A stretch of 64,000 nt of DNA. Source: Plantago ovata (lineage: Eukaryota > Streptophyta > Magnoliopsida > Lamiales > Plantaginaceae). The notes under the pieces are model-generated. The model was not told the DNA's origin, searched no databases, and saw only the letters and a program-made list of their open reading frames with translations. Location: assembly GCA_028274465.1 (NCBI GenBank), contig CM051457.1:103725982-103789981 (forward strand), read 5' to 3'. The translations under genes and the position numbers were made by a program. Below are positions 1 to 11,068 of the stretch, in pieces; within the stretch, counting starts at the first letter, position 1, and each line of letters starts with the position of its first letter.

Positions 1-471
1 TGTGAGTATTTGCTAAGCAAAAGGGATGCCGCTGCAATGGTGAAGTCGAAAGAGTTGGTCTTGGCCCAACTTAAGTTCGGTGGTAAGCTGACTCCTGACT
101 TCGTTGAGTCTCGGGATGTTGATCTTGAAAGAGACGGAGAACTAAAGCCCTTTGAGCCCGAGCCGGTTTTAGGGGAAGACGGGGCTCCCGTGAATGAGGA
201 GGCTTTGTACGAGGCTATGAAGCGCGAAGAGTTCTTCGCGGTGGTTCACCCCGAGGAGGTTGAAGATCCTCTTCCTACTCCTTCCGTGCCTTCTTTGTTC
301 CGCTACTTTGCGAGTTGGGAAATGATAATCTCCTTTCGGCTGGTATAAATCTTTCGAGCCTATCGTACAAGAATTTCGATTCATTGGCGCAGTATCTTCT
401 TGGTGATGACAAGTCCGAATTGGATGATACGGCTCGGAGCAACCCTCCATCGAACCCTTAGACGACCGAAC
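1..471 (+). CDS. C-terminal part of the Tat antisense ORF (element 1), fossil
   Basis: This is a plus-strand reading frame opposite in direction to gag-pol. Its translation (LSKRDAAAMVKSKELVLAQL, then an acidic stretch rich in E, D and P) matches the end of the antisense ORF in the second Tat element (LLSKKDAGKVVETRDKIVGQ, 22.7-23.2 kb), including the FFAVVHPEEVE / FFGLAHPEEVE motif. The N-terminal part lies left of the window. It is part of a broken element; function unknown. In the family this protein carries the 'putative gypsy type transposon' domain. Confidence 0.6.
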
Positions 472-1467
472 GACTTTTGATGAAGGCCCGGTATGCCGGG
501 TGATCTATGTAATCTAACATTCTTTTTGCGTGGCACTCTTCTCCACGATCGAACACATGTTCTTTAGTTTTGTGCACCTGTTATTTATGGTTCGAACAAG
601 TAACACCTTTAGTCCCCAGAGATTGTTCGAAGGCCATCTTTTGTGAGGGTTTCGATGGCCTTAACAAATCTCTTGGGCAAGCTTTTCTTTTGACATGGAA
701 GTTGTATGACCGTTTCGGATGTGATTGTGTCCTTTAGTTCGAATGTACATTTTCTTCCTTTTGGGTGATGTGTCGTGGATTTTTGTATCTTTTTGTATCT
801 TTTGGGCTCGACGTTCAAATATGTAGGTACGCTTGTCCGATACCCGGTTCTTGTGGCACGATTCGAATGTATGTTGTATGATCCGAACATGTGTAAGTGG
901 GTCCGAACAAGTACACGTAAATGCCCGAGATTCGCCGTTAGCTGCCTGGTTCGAACGTGTACACACATGTTCGAAATTTGCCGTTAGTAGCATGGTTCGA
1001 ACATATAGGTATACTACAACTTGGCCTCGAAGTTTTAGAACGCGAGGTGTTTCGGTGCTTCGATGCTCAGGGGGATCTTTGGTAGGTTGCTTATGTTTGA
1101 TGCACGTAATTTCGATGCCATTTCCTCCGTCGAGGTTTGGGCTCAAAATTTCTAAGTTAACTGTCAAGCGGCGTACTTAGACGGAGTATACACCGTCGAA
1201 TATCTCCTGTCAAGTCGCCCGCTTTCATCTCGAATAAATGTATTCCGAGGTTAGTGCCTAGTAGAAAAATTATTTTCCCGTCGGAATAAATATCTTTCTT
1301 ACTGACTCTATAGTGGTTCGAAAAAAGTGGAGATGTACTAAGAATTTCGAGGGTCTATCCGTCGATAGCTTGTCGAATATCAATAGCAAAGATCAACCAT
1401 TGTTTGTTTCGATAAAGATGGCTTCCTTTTCTAAGGAGCTTGGTTTACAAAAGCAACCTTCTCTTTT

Positions 1468-1580
1468 TCAGTGACAACCCTTGTGGGGGTGGTTTGAAGA
1501 GAGGTTTGTTACAAAAAGAAAACATGTTCGATGACGTGATTCACCTTCCTTTTTCAGTGACGACCCTTGTGGGGGTGGTT
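1468..1580 (+). repeat. Two-copy tandem repeat with palindromic core (element 1 spacer)
   Basis: Two copies of TTTTTCAGTGACRACCCTTG followed by TGGGGGTGGTTTG start at about 1464 and 1550, 86 bases apart. The core ACCCTTG-TGGGGGT can pair with itself. A related motif occurs three times at the same relative place in the second Tat element (23872-24064), between the end of integrase and the antisense ORF. Confidence 0.7.
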
Positions 1581-1638
1581 TGGAAGGAGGTTTGCTGCAA
1601 AATAGAAATCGTGTTCGATGGTGATGGTGGCATGTTTT

Positions 1639-2830
1639 TCAGGAGTAATATCTTCTGAGGTTCTTTATGTTCCAAGGTCGAAGAAGATCATTACCGTCGA
1701 GGTCTTGTAATCTGTAGGATCCGTTCGACAGAGCCTCAGTTACTCGGAAAGGACCCTTCCACGGCTCTTGAAATTTTCCTACCTTTTCCAGTATGTTCGC
1801 TTTTCTCAACACTAGGTCTCCCACATTCAAATCTCGCTTGATCAAATTCTTGTTGTAGGCCTTGGTCATCATGGCCTGATACCTCAAAATTCTGACTCTT
1901 GCTTCTTCTCTTTTTGCATCCACCAAGTCCAACTCTAGGGCCCTTGCTTCGTCATTCCGCTGAGGCTCGTACTCCTTTACTCGGAATGTTTCGACGGCAA
2001 TTTCACAAGGGATGACTGCTTCAGATCCATACACCATACAAAAGGGGGTTTCCTTTGTAGCCGTTCTTTGAGTTGTTCGATAGGCCCACAAGACTCCATG
2101 GAGCTCTTCCACCCAGTTCGACTTCGACTGTCCGAGACGCTTTTCGAGGTTGTGAACAATGGTTCGATTCGTGACCTCCGTCATTCCGTTAGCTTGGGGG
2201 TGACCTACCGAAGTAAAGCTTTGTTTGATCCCCAACTCGGCGCACCACGCGCGAATTTTTTTTGCCTGTGAACTGAGTCCCATTGTCCGATGTGATGACT
2301 CGGGGCAACCCGAAGCGGCAAACTATATTCCTCCAAATGAAACTTCTTACCGCTTCTTCGGTAATTTTTGCTACGGCTTCGGCTTCGACCCACTTTGAAA
2401 AATATTCGACTGCAACTATTAAGAACTTCTTCTGGCCAGCCGCGGTAGGGAGCCTTCCTACTATGTCAATTCCCCATCTATCAAATGGGCACGAAATGGG
2501 AATGGGCAATAGTGGCTCTCCTGGAGCTTTGGTCTCTCTGGCGAATCTCTGACATTCATCGCATTTTTTGAAGTAACCTTTCGAGTCTCTGATGATCGTC
2601 GGCCAATAGAAACCTTGTCGTCTGACCTTTTGTGCGAGGGCTCGTCCTCCTGAGTGATTCCCGCAACTTCCCGCGTGTACTTCTTCTAGAATGGCTTGAG
2701 CTTCTTCCTTACTTACGCACTTAAGGTGAGGTCCATCGAACGATCTTTTGTAAAGATCAGCTCCGTCCCAAATGAAGTATTGCGCTCTTCTGCGTAGCCT
2801 TCGAGCTTCTATCTTGTCGGAGGGGCAAAT
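1639..2830 (-). CDS. Integrase region of element 1, fossil
   Basis: Minus-strand blocks encode recognisable Ty3/gypsy integrase. They include the entry motif [12 protein letters not shown], the [11 protein letters not shown] core segment, the catalytic SDNGTQF motif, [16 protein letters not shown], and a C-terminal block with [12 protein letters not shown]. They match the integrase ORF of the second Tat element (24112-25530) over their length. The zinc-binding end lies towards 2830. The reading frame is interrupted, so this copy is a fossil. Confidence 0.85.
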
Positions 2831-2947
2831 CCCCTGCTTATAGAGCTAGTGGTAGGTGCATAAGAGTGAGTTTAGTATAGTATAATTCGGTGGTAACAAA
2901 TAAAATTTGGTGATGGGAATCCCAAACGTTCGATAGTAAGGATGAGA

Positions 2948-5359
2948 TCATGTTGGTCCATGAATATGTGTTCGATGGATGTCATAAAAATGAACAATTA
3001 ATAAGCGATATGTGTTCGACCCATCATAGTGTGTTCGATGAACATTGGAGTGAATATTCAGTGGGTGAAGTGTTACCTTGATGTCCGTCAACCATTCGTG
3101 ACTGGCCTCGGACCTTTCGATGGTGTTGATTTCAAGTGGTCTTTTTCTCTTCAACTTGTTTTCACCTATGGCTGGTTGTTGAACCGTCATGAGGGTGATC
3201 TGTGTGAAAAAATCAATACAAGTGGATTTTATTGTTAGTGGTTTGCTCTTCACAAATCCATGTTTGTTCCCTTTGTTGGGAGTGTTAAATGGTACCTGTC
3301 GAGTAGCTATTGTTTGGGAGGAGCTACCGAATCTTGCCAAGCCATCGGCGACTTTGTTCATCGTGCGAGATATTTGTGATATTTCGACACTTTGGAACTT
3401 CGATGTCATATTTTTCAGTTCGGTCAAGTAGAGCTTCATGGGTTCTTCCTTGGCTTCGAAGGCGCCCGAGTGTTGCTGCGCTACTAGTTGGGAGTCGGTG
3501 TACAAATGTACGTGCTTTGCTCCTCCTTCTAATGAGAGTCGAAGGCCTATGAGGACGGCTTCGTATTCCGCTCCGTTGTTTGTTGCGGGAAAAGCGAGCC
3601 TAATGGCGAAACTGAGTTTCGTGCCTTTCGGGTCCGTCATATGGATGCCCACTCCTCCTTGTCCTCGAGTAGACGATCCGTCTACGTATAGCTCCCAACG
3701 CGGTTCCAAGTTCGAACCCTTTTCAAAGTCTTCGATAGTGTGCACCCAACTTATTTCCTCTTTGACTCCGAGGAAAAAATCCGCTACGACTTGGGCTTGC
3801 TTCGACTTTGGTGCTTGGAATTCGATGGAGTATTCCATCAGTTCGATCGACCACCTCACTAGTCGGCCCGATAAATCCGGCTTCCCTAAGATCCTTTTCA
3901 GAGGTTGTGAGGTGAGAACCACTACCTCATGTGCTTGGAAGTAGGGTCGAAGGCGCCTTGCGGCGAGCACCACGCAATAGGCGAGCTTCTCGATATCTAG
4001 ATAATTGATCTCGGCCTTGGTAAGGACTTTACTCAAGTAGTAGATGGGTTGGTGTGTGTTTTCTTCCAGTCGAACCAAAACGGAGCTGATGACTTCTTGT
4101 GCTATAGCTACGTGTAGATAAAGCACATCTCCTTCTTTGGGTTTGGAGAGTAGTGGTGGCTTGGCTAAGTGTTCCTTCAAGCTTGTGAGGGCTTTTTCAC
4201 TTTCTTCTCCCCACTCGAAGTTCTTGCTATTTCGTAGGACTTTAAAGAAGGGCAAACTTTTTTCTCCGGACCTTGCTATAAATCGACTCAGAGCAATGAT
4301 TCGACCCACCAACTTTTGGACCTCATTGATGTTTCGAGGGCTTGGGAAGTCTAGGATGGCTTTGATTTTATCGGGGTTTGCTTCGATACCTCTCTGAGTA
4401 ACCATGTACCCGAGGAACTTTCCCCCTTTGACCCCGAAGGCGCACTTGGAGGGGTTTAGCTTCATCCCGAACTTCCTTAAGATTTCGAAGCACTTGGAAA
4501 GGTTTCGAACGTGATCTTTAGCTTCGATGCTTTTGACTAGCATATCGTCAACGTATACTTCCATGGTCCTTCCGATTTCTGAGTCGAACATCATGTTGAC
4601 GAGGCGTTGGTACGTGGCTCCGGCGTTCTTTAGTCCGAAAGGCATGACTTTGAACGAGTAAACACCCGAGTGCGTGACAAAGGCGGTCTTGTCCACGTCT
4701 TCCCGAGCCAACGGAACTTGGTAGTAACCTTGGAAAGCATCCATGAAGCTCAAGCGTTCGGCTCCTGCTGTTGAGTCTACCAATTGATCGATTCAAGGCA
4801 AAGGGTAAGGATCTCTCGGACAGTGTTTGTTGAGGTCCGTGAAGTCATTGCACATTCTCCACTTGCCTTTTCCCTTGCTAACTAGCACCACATTGCACAA
4901 CCAATCTGAGAATTGAGTGGGGCGGATATGGCCAGCCTTCAAAAGCTTGGCGATTTCTTCATCTATGATCATGTTCTTTTCTCGGCTAAAACTCCTTTGC
5001 TTTTGGCTAATAGGCTTGGCTCTCGGGTTTACGTTGAGTCGATGGACCATGATACGGGGATCGATACCTCGAAGGTCAGTGGTTCCCCACGCAAATACAT
5101 CCGAGTTTTGCCTCAAGAAAAGAGATAACGCTTGTTCGAGCCCCTCGGAGAGATCCGCGGCTATCTTGGTCGTTCGACCCAAATCATCATCGAACAAATG
5201 GATGCTCTTCACCTCCGAACATGGTTCGAGGTGCTCTCCTTCGTTCGAGGGTCCTTCTGGGAAATCCAATTCACCCCCTACCACCATACACTGTCTCTTT
5301 CCTGAAGGGGATCCCTCTTCATTCTCCTTTGGTCGTTCGAGTGAAGGAGGGTTGTTCAC
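2948..5359 (-). CDS. Reverse transcriptase and RNase H region of element 1, fossil
   Basis: Minus-strand blocks carry RT motifs (WLCNVVLVSKGKGKWRMC, FMDAFQGYYQVPLA, the catalytic YVDDMLVKS), the connection and gypsy RNase H-like region (VLYLHVAIAQEVISSVLVRL, YFQAHEVVVLTSQPLKRI), then a second RNase H domain (WELYVDGSSTRGQGGVGIHM ... DGLARFGSS). The extra RNase H is characteristic of Tat elements. The 3' part (2948-3300) runs past the RNase H end into the linker before integrase. The element is broken here, so read it as a fossil pol gene. Confidence 0.87.
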
Positions 5360-5460
5360 GGTTGATGCACAGTAGCATTCCCATGCTTCCTTCGGATCTC
5401 CTTTGACTTCTCCTACGCCCTTTTCCGTAGGGAATTTTATCTTCAGATGGTAGGTGGAGG

Positions 5461-7788
5461 CTACTGCTTGAAATTGGTGGAGCCCGTGCGCCCGAACAGA
5501 ACATTGTACCCCATGGGCGTATCCACAACTACGAATTGGCTTTGGTGTGTAGCCTTACAAGGGTTCGACCCTAAGGAAGTTAGTAGCCAGATCATTCCTA
5601 GGGGCCTAACGACCGCTCCTCCGAAACCGGAGAGTTCTGTTGAAATGCTTTCGATACCTTTGTGTTCGATCCCCATCTTTTTTAAGGTGGCAGTAGTAAT
5701 TACATTCACCGAACTCCCGGTGTCCACTAAGACCTTCCTCACTGGATAACCCGCGATAGTCATGGATATGACAAGGGGGAAGTTGGGATTTTGGTTTCGG
5801 GTATTGCTTGGGTGGGGGATGTCCGAACTATCGAAAGTTAAAGCGTGGCTTTGGAGTTCGATGCTCCCTACGTTGAAGGTGGGTGTTCCTTCGGCGTAAG
5901 CATTCCTCATCCTTCGAGCCGTTCGATCCCTTTCTCGTCGAGAATCGCCTCCTGTTGGTCCTCCCGCAATATATCTGATCTCATCATATATCGGCTCGTT
6001 ATCTGAGTTAACGTGCTCTTCTAGGCGATTTTCTCGGGCCTCTTGAAACACTTCTGATTGCATGGGCAAGGGTGGCCTGGAAAGGGACGGTCGAACCACT
6101 TCTGATTTGTGCCTCTCTATTAGTCGAATCATCATGACACCGTTGGGTTCCTTGTATTCTTGAACATACCCCTCTCGAACGATTCGATCTATCTCTGCCA
6201 TAAGTTCGATGCACTTGTCGGTATGGTGACCGTTTTGCTTGTGGAACTTACAATACTCGTTCGAAGCTTTCGTGGTGTTGGTTTCCTTGTGCTTTCTGGG
6301 CCATCTTAGGAAGGACTCCTTTTCGATAACGGAAAATACCCTACGTTGGGGGTACTTGATCTGCCTGGGGTTCTTTCGAGGGAGTTTTCTATCGCCGTAG
6401 TGATCTCTTTCCACCTCTCTTGTTGGAGCAGCAATTTCCTTTCGAGGGGACCTTTCTCTAGCCCTATCCGGAGATATTTCGAAAGCTAACTTGGCCTCTT
6501 TGATCATCCTTTCTTCTTCTATATACTTGTTCACGATATTGGAAAGCCCTTCGGCCGTGTCGGGTTTCTCCCGAGAGACTTCCAATGCGAGGGCTCTGTT
6601 TCGAGTGTTGGTGAATAAGGCCTGTCTTCGGAAGTGCATGGGATGGTCTTCCACTTGAAGTGCCACGGCATTGAATCGTTGCCACCACCTTCGAAGGGGT
6701 TCATCTCTCTTCTGTATGATATCTTGCAAACAACTACTAGCTTGGCGGGATTTTTTATAATCCGTGAAGTGGCCGAGAAAGGCTCGAACTAGATCAGAAT
6801 AGGATCGAATGGATCCTTGGGGCATGTTGTAATACCATTCCGTGGCTACTCCTTCGAGGGTTCCCGGAAAGACTATGACCATGTCCCGTTCATCGTGTCC
6901 ATAAGTTTGCATCATGTTTTCAAACTTCACCCGGTGCTCATGGGGGCAAGATATCCCCGCATACTTGGGTAAGTCTTTGGGAATCTTCCGACCCGTTGGG
7001 ATCGAATGGGTCATTAATTTAGACGAGAGGGGGTTGGGTGCTAAGCCTCTCCCTCTTTTCGGGTCATCCTGAATTGAAGTGGTCCTTTGGTACTCATGGG
7101 TCTCTTTTCGGGTGTCCGTTTGGTGGCGGGTCCGAAGGGTCCCTTTTTCCTTCCGACTTTCTTGCTTCTTGCGGTCATGATCCTTTAGAAGGTCCTCATA
7201 CTTTCTCCTTTTCTTCTCGAGGGCTTTTCTCTCCGAGTCCGAGGATTCGCTCTCCGACCGGTATTCGCTGTCCTCCGGGATAGTATAGAAGGATGTTTGC
7301 TTGGGCCTCTTATCCCTTCGAACATGTTCTCGACCTTTCGGGTCTTCCGCCCTAGTTCGAGGGTCTATCCGTATCGAACTGTTTGTGGGGGTCCTTTCAC
7401 TGCTTTGTGGGGTGGCATAGGTATGCTCCCGGCTTCTCCCATTAGACGGAATCGGTTGTCTAGTATGGGCAGAGGTACTCTCTTGTTGCTTCTCCGGTGG
7501 TCTTCGGATTTCTACGTATGTCTCGCAAACCGATCGCATCAATTCCTTAAGACGACTCTCAGTGAACATCACGGAGGGTTCCGTCGGCGGTTCCGGTTGG
7601 TCGGGATTCTCTCCCGATTCACCCTCCGAGTGGGAGGTCGCGACGGTAAGGCCAGGGGGGATTTCATCGGATTCCAACTCCGAGATTCTGTCAAGGTTAT
7701 CGAGGTTGGTCTCTTCCGTTGTTTTTATTGTTTGGTCTTCTTTGCTCCTAGTGGGTGCTCCCGTTGCTTTGATCTTCCGCTTCACCAT
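5461..7788 (-). CDS. Gag and protease region of element 1
   Basis: A long minus-strand frame (775 codons). The N-terminus is basic and low-complexity. The central Gag domain has FPGTLEGVATEWYYNMPQGS and QRFNAVALQVEDHPMHF. A knuckle-like YCKFHKQNGHHTDKC lies near residue 530. Retropepsin follows with VLVDTGSSVNVIT near residue 700. It aligns over its whole length with the Gag-protease part of the second Tat element. It is separated from the RT block, so the polyprotein is not continuous in this copy. Confidence 0.87.
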   Translation of the reverse strand: MVKRKIKATGAPTRSKEDQTIKTTEETNLDNLDRISELESDEIPPGLTVATSHSEGESGENPDQPEPPTEPSVMFTESRLKELMRSVCETYVEIRRPPEKQQESTSAHTRQPIPSNGRSREHTYATPQSSERTPTNSSIRIDPRTRAEDPKGREHVRRDKRPKQTSFYTIPEDSEYRSESESSDSERKALEKKRRKYEDLLKDHDRKKQESRKEKGTLRTRHQTDTRKETHEYQRTTSIQDDPKRGRGLAPNPLSSKLMTHSIPTGRKIPKDLPKYAGISCPHEHRVKFENMMQTYGHDERDMVIVFPGTLEGVATEWYYNMPQGSIRSYSDLVRAFLGHFTDYKKSRQASSCLQDIIQKRDEPLRRWWQRFNAVALQVEDHPMHFRRQALFTNTRNRALALEVSREKPDTAEGLSNIVNKYIEEERMIKEAKLAFEISPDRARERSPRKEIAAPTREVERDHYGDRKLPRKNPRQIKYPQRRVFSVIEKESFLRWPRKHKETNTTKASNEYCKFHKQNGHHTDKCIELMAEIDRIVREGYVQEYKEPNGVMMIRLIERHKSEVVRPSLSRPPLPMQSEVFQEARENRLEEHVNSDNEPIYDEIRYIAGGPTGGDSRRERDRTARRMRNAYAEGTPTFNVGSIELQSHALTFDSSDIPHPSNTRNQNPNFPLVISMTIAGYPVRKVLVDTGSSVNVITTATLKKMGIEHKGIESISTELSGFGGAVVRPLGMIWLLTSLGSNPCKATHQSQFVVVDTPMGYNVLFGRTGSTNFKQ

Positions 7789-7807
7789 GGCTTCTTGTCT
7801 CGAGTTC

Positions 7808-7825
7808 CCACAGACGGCGCCAAGA
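7808..7825 (-). promoter_or_regulatory. Primer-binding site of element 1
   Basis: Directly inside the LTR, the minus strand reads TCT then TGGCGCCGTCTGTGGG. The same site follows the 5' LTR of the second Tat element (30170-30187). TGGCGCC is the usual complement of a tRNA 3' end in plant gypsy elements. I do not assign the tRNA isotype. Confidence 0.75.
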
Positions 7826-8405
7826 TGATGAGGATAAATACGGGTCTAACGATCTACGTCATCATCTCTCCACCCATGAGAGCTTGTGGGAGGAGTATTG
7901 ATAGAACTTGGAAGAACTCGAGCACCTGCAATGAAGGGGAGTTAATGGGGAGGGGACTGTAGAACGACCTACCGGAGTTAGGTCGTCTAGCAACTTAATG
8001 TGTTGGAGAAGAGGAAGCAGTATATAGTATGTGTGTAATAATTGACCCAAGCATAATGAATGACTGCATATATATAGTAGGATACGTTTCGTGGGTCCCT
8101 CAAGGCGGCGGCTCCTCTAAGACCGGGACAAACGCTTCGATAGATATGAGGTTGTCCTCTTTATGGGTTCGAGGGTCCATAACGGTTCGAGGGTGTGACG
8201 ATCACATCCTTTCTACTAATATGGAGGTGAACACTGGTTCGATGCTCCCATGTCTGAGGCTGGTTCGACCTTAACGGGCAATGGGCGAACACCGGTTCGA
8301 TACTCACAGGATTGCTGCTAGTTCGACCTTAACGGGCAAGGGGCGAACACCAGTTCGATATTCAACTACTTGTCGAAAGGCCTAGTTACCTTTATCCCCA
8401 TATCA
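7826..8405 (-). repeat. 5' LTR of element 1
   Basis: About 580 bp. It begins TGATGAGGATAA on the plus strand after the primer site and ends TTATCCCCATATCA, giving TG...CA ends. It contains repeated short motifs such as GGTTCGAC-CTTAACGGGCAA with CGAACACCGGTTCGATA. The bases after the end are CTTCC, the predicted target duplication. Its partner would lie left of the window. Confidence 0.75.
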
Positions 8406-9235
8406 CTTCCATACTCTTTACTGACTATTGATCTGTTCCAAGACTTAAGCTTGAAACAAAAGATACTTGTGAAGAAGTAGAACATTCACGACTAAGAAAT
8501 TAGTTAAGTGTTCTTTCTTTCGAACAAAAACAAGTCTTGACACCAGAAACAACTTAACTTGTTTACTGAAAAGTATTCCAAGTTGTGTTTCTTTAGATAA
8601 CTTGTTATAGCTAAAAAAGTTATACTCAAGTCATCTCATCCCAAACTTTTCTAACTGATAAACACCCTTTTTCAAGCGTGAAATTCAGGGGGAATTAATC
8701 AAGTATAGTTTTGCTGATTAAGTGTCCCAAGTTTGGTGGAGAACAAGGTTTCGTTCTCTAGTTAGGTTGGAAACGAAGCAAGTGTGCTTTTGTTTCTGAA
8801 GAATCATTATAGATAGGTGTTGTAAGGAACCTCAAGCTTATCTTAGTGGATTCAGTCCTAGAAAGGACAAAGTGGATTAGTTGAGAGATTACGCCACTCT
8901 CAGATACCACTATAAAACTGTTTGTGTGATTTACTTTACCGCATTTAGTTTTCAGCAAGCTATACGATTTGTATAATGTCACTCTGCTCACTTGTTGAAA
9001 CTAACACTCTCTGAAAAGCACTTATTGCATAAAGAATTTCGCACTCTATTTTTTAAGTACCAGTAAATCTCGTTACTGAAAAGTAACTAGTACTTGCTGA
9101 GAAAGTTAAGTATCAGCAAACTCATTACTGAAAAGTAATAAGCACTTGCTGAGAAAGTTTTTAAACGGCGAAAGTTTGAAAAGACTATTCACCCACCCAC
9201 CCCTAGTCTTTTCTTATTTTTTAAAGGGACAAACA
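8406..9235 (+). repeat. Truncated copia-type LTR, inverted relative to 11069-12565
   Basis: Read on the minus strand, this stretch matches the plus strand of 11069-11890 at roughly 80-85% identity. Shared text includes CAGCAAGTGCTTATTACTTT, GGCGTAATC-CTCAACTAATC, CCACCAAACTTGGGACACTT and GGTTTGGGATGAGATGACTT. The inner end at 9235 (GGGACAAACA) corresponds to the TGTTGGTCCC end of the other copy. The outer end is cut by element 1. It is most simply the 3' LTR of a plus-strand relative inserted into the minus-strand copia element. Confidence 0.78.
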
Positions 9236-10971
9236 AGCACTATTAGTAGCACGAACAAAGGTCATTGGTGATTTGTCTTTGCTCAAGAGTATCACCTCAT
9301 CACCTTCATAGGTGGCACCTAAACCTTCTTTCTGAGATGGATCTCTCAAATAGGAGTTTAGTTCTGTCAGAGTGTTATCGCGCTTGCATAATATTTGAAA
9401 TTGACTTTCATCTTTTTCAGCTCTTGTGTTTCAGCAAGTAACTTCAGAATTGAAGATTGGTATTCTTCCAACTCTGTTGACATTTGAGTGTTCTTCTCTG
9501 CAGCTTCAGCAAGTAGCTTCTTAAGATGCAATATTTCAGCATCTTTTCTTTATGACTCGGCACTTAGCACAACATACTTTTCAGTGGTTTGCTTGGTCAA
9601 AAATTCAACATTCTAGAGTTTCTCTTGCTGTTTGCTCAGAGTTTTCTCAAATCTTTGGATTTCTCCTTGAATTCTATCAAGATCAATCTCGTCTTCACAT
9701 TCTGAATCTGAGTCTGAGGTAGGAGAAATTACCTGGTCAGTCATGAGGCAAAACGCATAGTTTGACACATCTGGATAAGCTTCCATGGCGATTCCACAAA
9801 CTTCTTTGCCAATCTCAACGTCCAGTGTAGCTTCTTCTTCTTTAGTGTCTGAACTTTCTACCTCATTGTCTTCAGAATTCGTTTCAATGCATAAGGCATC
9901 GATCTTTGCTTGAAGCTTCTTCTTTTCTTCAGCAATCAATGCCCTTTTGAACTTCTTCTTCTTTTCAGCAGACTTCCCTTTCAGCAAAGGAGAGTTTGCT
10001 TTGCAGTGTCCAGGATTTTTGCAGTACAAGCAAAGGTCATTACCGACTGCTGGTTCTTCAGAAAAGTTTGCTTGCTGAGCTTGCTTGTTCAGCGAGCTAG
10101 CTTCATTTTTGTACTTACGGTAGTTGTTACCAAGATGCTTCTTCATCTTCTCTTTTGCTTTGCGGCTTTCAAGCTCCTTGCTGATGAACTTCTTCATGTT
10201 TCTAACAGCTAGAGCATTTTCATCAGCAGGCTCTTTTTCATTCTTCTTTTCAGAAGATGAAGGCTTGGCAGCAACAACAATGTTTTGCGATTTTTCAGCA
10301 AACACATTTTCTCTTTGCTTTGTCTCATAGTTGACAACAACAAGGTGAGAGAACAACTCAGTTGGAGTGATGGTAGGCATTCCTTGGTTGTAGTAGAAAT
10401 TTTGAGTGTGAATCTCACCTTCTCAGAATCGGAATAGAAGTTTCCAGCACCTAAGGCAGCCATTTCACTCACAAGAGTTGTGAACCTGAAATCCAAGTCT
10501 TCCAGTGACTCAGTAGTACCTTGTTTGAAATTCGGAAACTTCAACTTTAGCACTTCGAGTTTGTCTTCCTTGGTGTTGTCAGGTCCAGCACAAAGATCTT
10601 GAACCATTTTCCAAGCATCCTTTGCAGTCTTAGCACCCCATAGTTTGCACTTTATGGTGTCTGGAGTAGACCGGATAATTATGTTTCTTGCCTGACCATC
10701 AAGACGGAATCTTTTGACTTCGTGAGAAGTCCATTCCTCTCTTGGTTTATCTACAGTTTTATCAACGGGGTATATCTTTACCATCTGAGCTCTTTGTTGA
10801 CTGTGGATAAAACGACACGATCTTAGTGATTCTGAGTGGACCATCATTAATTACAGTGACCATCTCATCACTAATAGCTTCTAGATGCAACATCATGTTT
10901 TTTCGCCATTTCTCGTAGTATTCCAGATTCAACTGAGGAGCATCTCCCAGAGACATCCTGTCAGCAAACAA
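9236..10971 (-). CDS. Ty1/copia-type Gag region, fossil
   Basis: Minus-strand blocks encode a plant copia Gag. The start has LNLEYYEKWRKNMMLHLEAI; a UBN2-type segment has KLWGAKTAKDAWKMVQDLCA and LEDLDFRFTTLVSEM; a lysine-rich stretch is followed by a zinc-knuckle region (CLYCKNPGHCKAN) and an acidic, coiled-coil-like tail reaching towards 9260. No protease, integrase or RT is seen before the opposing LTR. The ORF is broken. It lies just downstream of an initiator-tRNA-type primer site, as expected for gag. Confidence 0.75.
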
Positions 10972-11054
10972 CTAACAAATTGATCAAGTGAAAGTGATTT
11001 ACGGAAAGCACCTAAGGGGATCTAGGTTCAGTGTTGAAGGTTAAAGAACCTCCA

Positions 11055-11066
11055 GCTCTGATACCA
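11055..11066 (-). promoter_or_regulatory. tRNA-iMet-type primer-binding site of the copia element
   Basis: The minus strand reads TGGTATCAGAGC two bases inside the LTR end. This is the classic complement of the plant initiator tRNA-Met 3' end, and it fixes the minus-strand direction of this element. Confidence 0.85.
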
Positions 11067-11068
11067 CT

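Larger units (their letters stand above)
1..8405 (-). mobile_element. Ty3/gypsy LTR retrotransposon, Tat-like, incomplete at window edge (element 1)
   Basis: On the minus strand the order is 5' LTR (7826-8405), primer-binding site, Gag-protease, reverse transcriptase-RNase H and integrase. On the opposite strand, at the left edge, is the tail of an antisense ORF. The 3' LTR must lie outside the window. Gene order, two RNase H-like segments and an antisense ORF next to the 3' end are known features of the Tat lineage of Ty3/gypsy elements. The element is inserted inside a copia-type LTR: its right end at 8405 abuts LTR sequence that aligns with 11069-11890 right up to the junction. It is broken in several places and looks older than the related element at 19464-30661, though the family is close. 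Confidence 0.88.

Noticed and set aside
7038-7962. Plus-strand frames opposite gag-pol of element 1
   Set aside because: Mirror frames of the gag gene with no similarity to the true antisense ORF, which lies at the other end.
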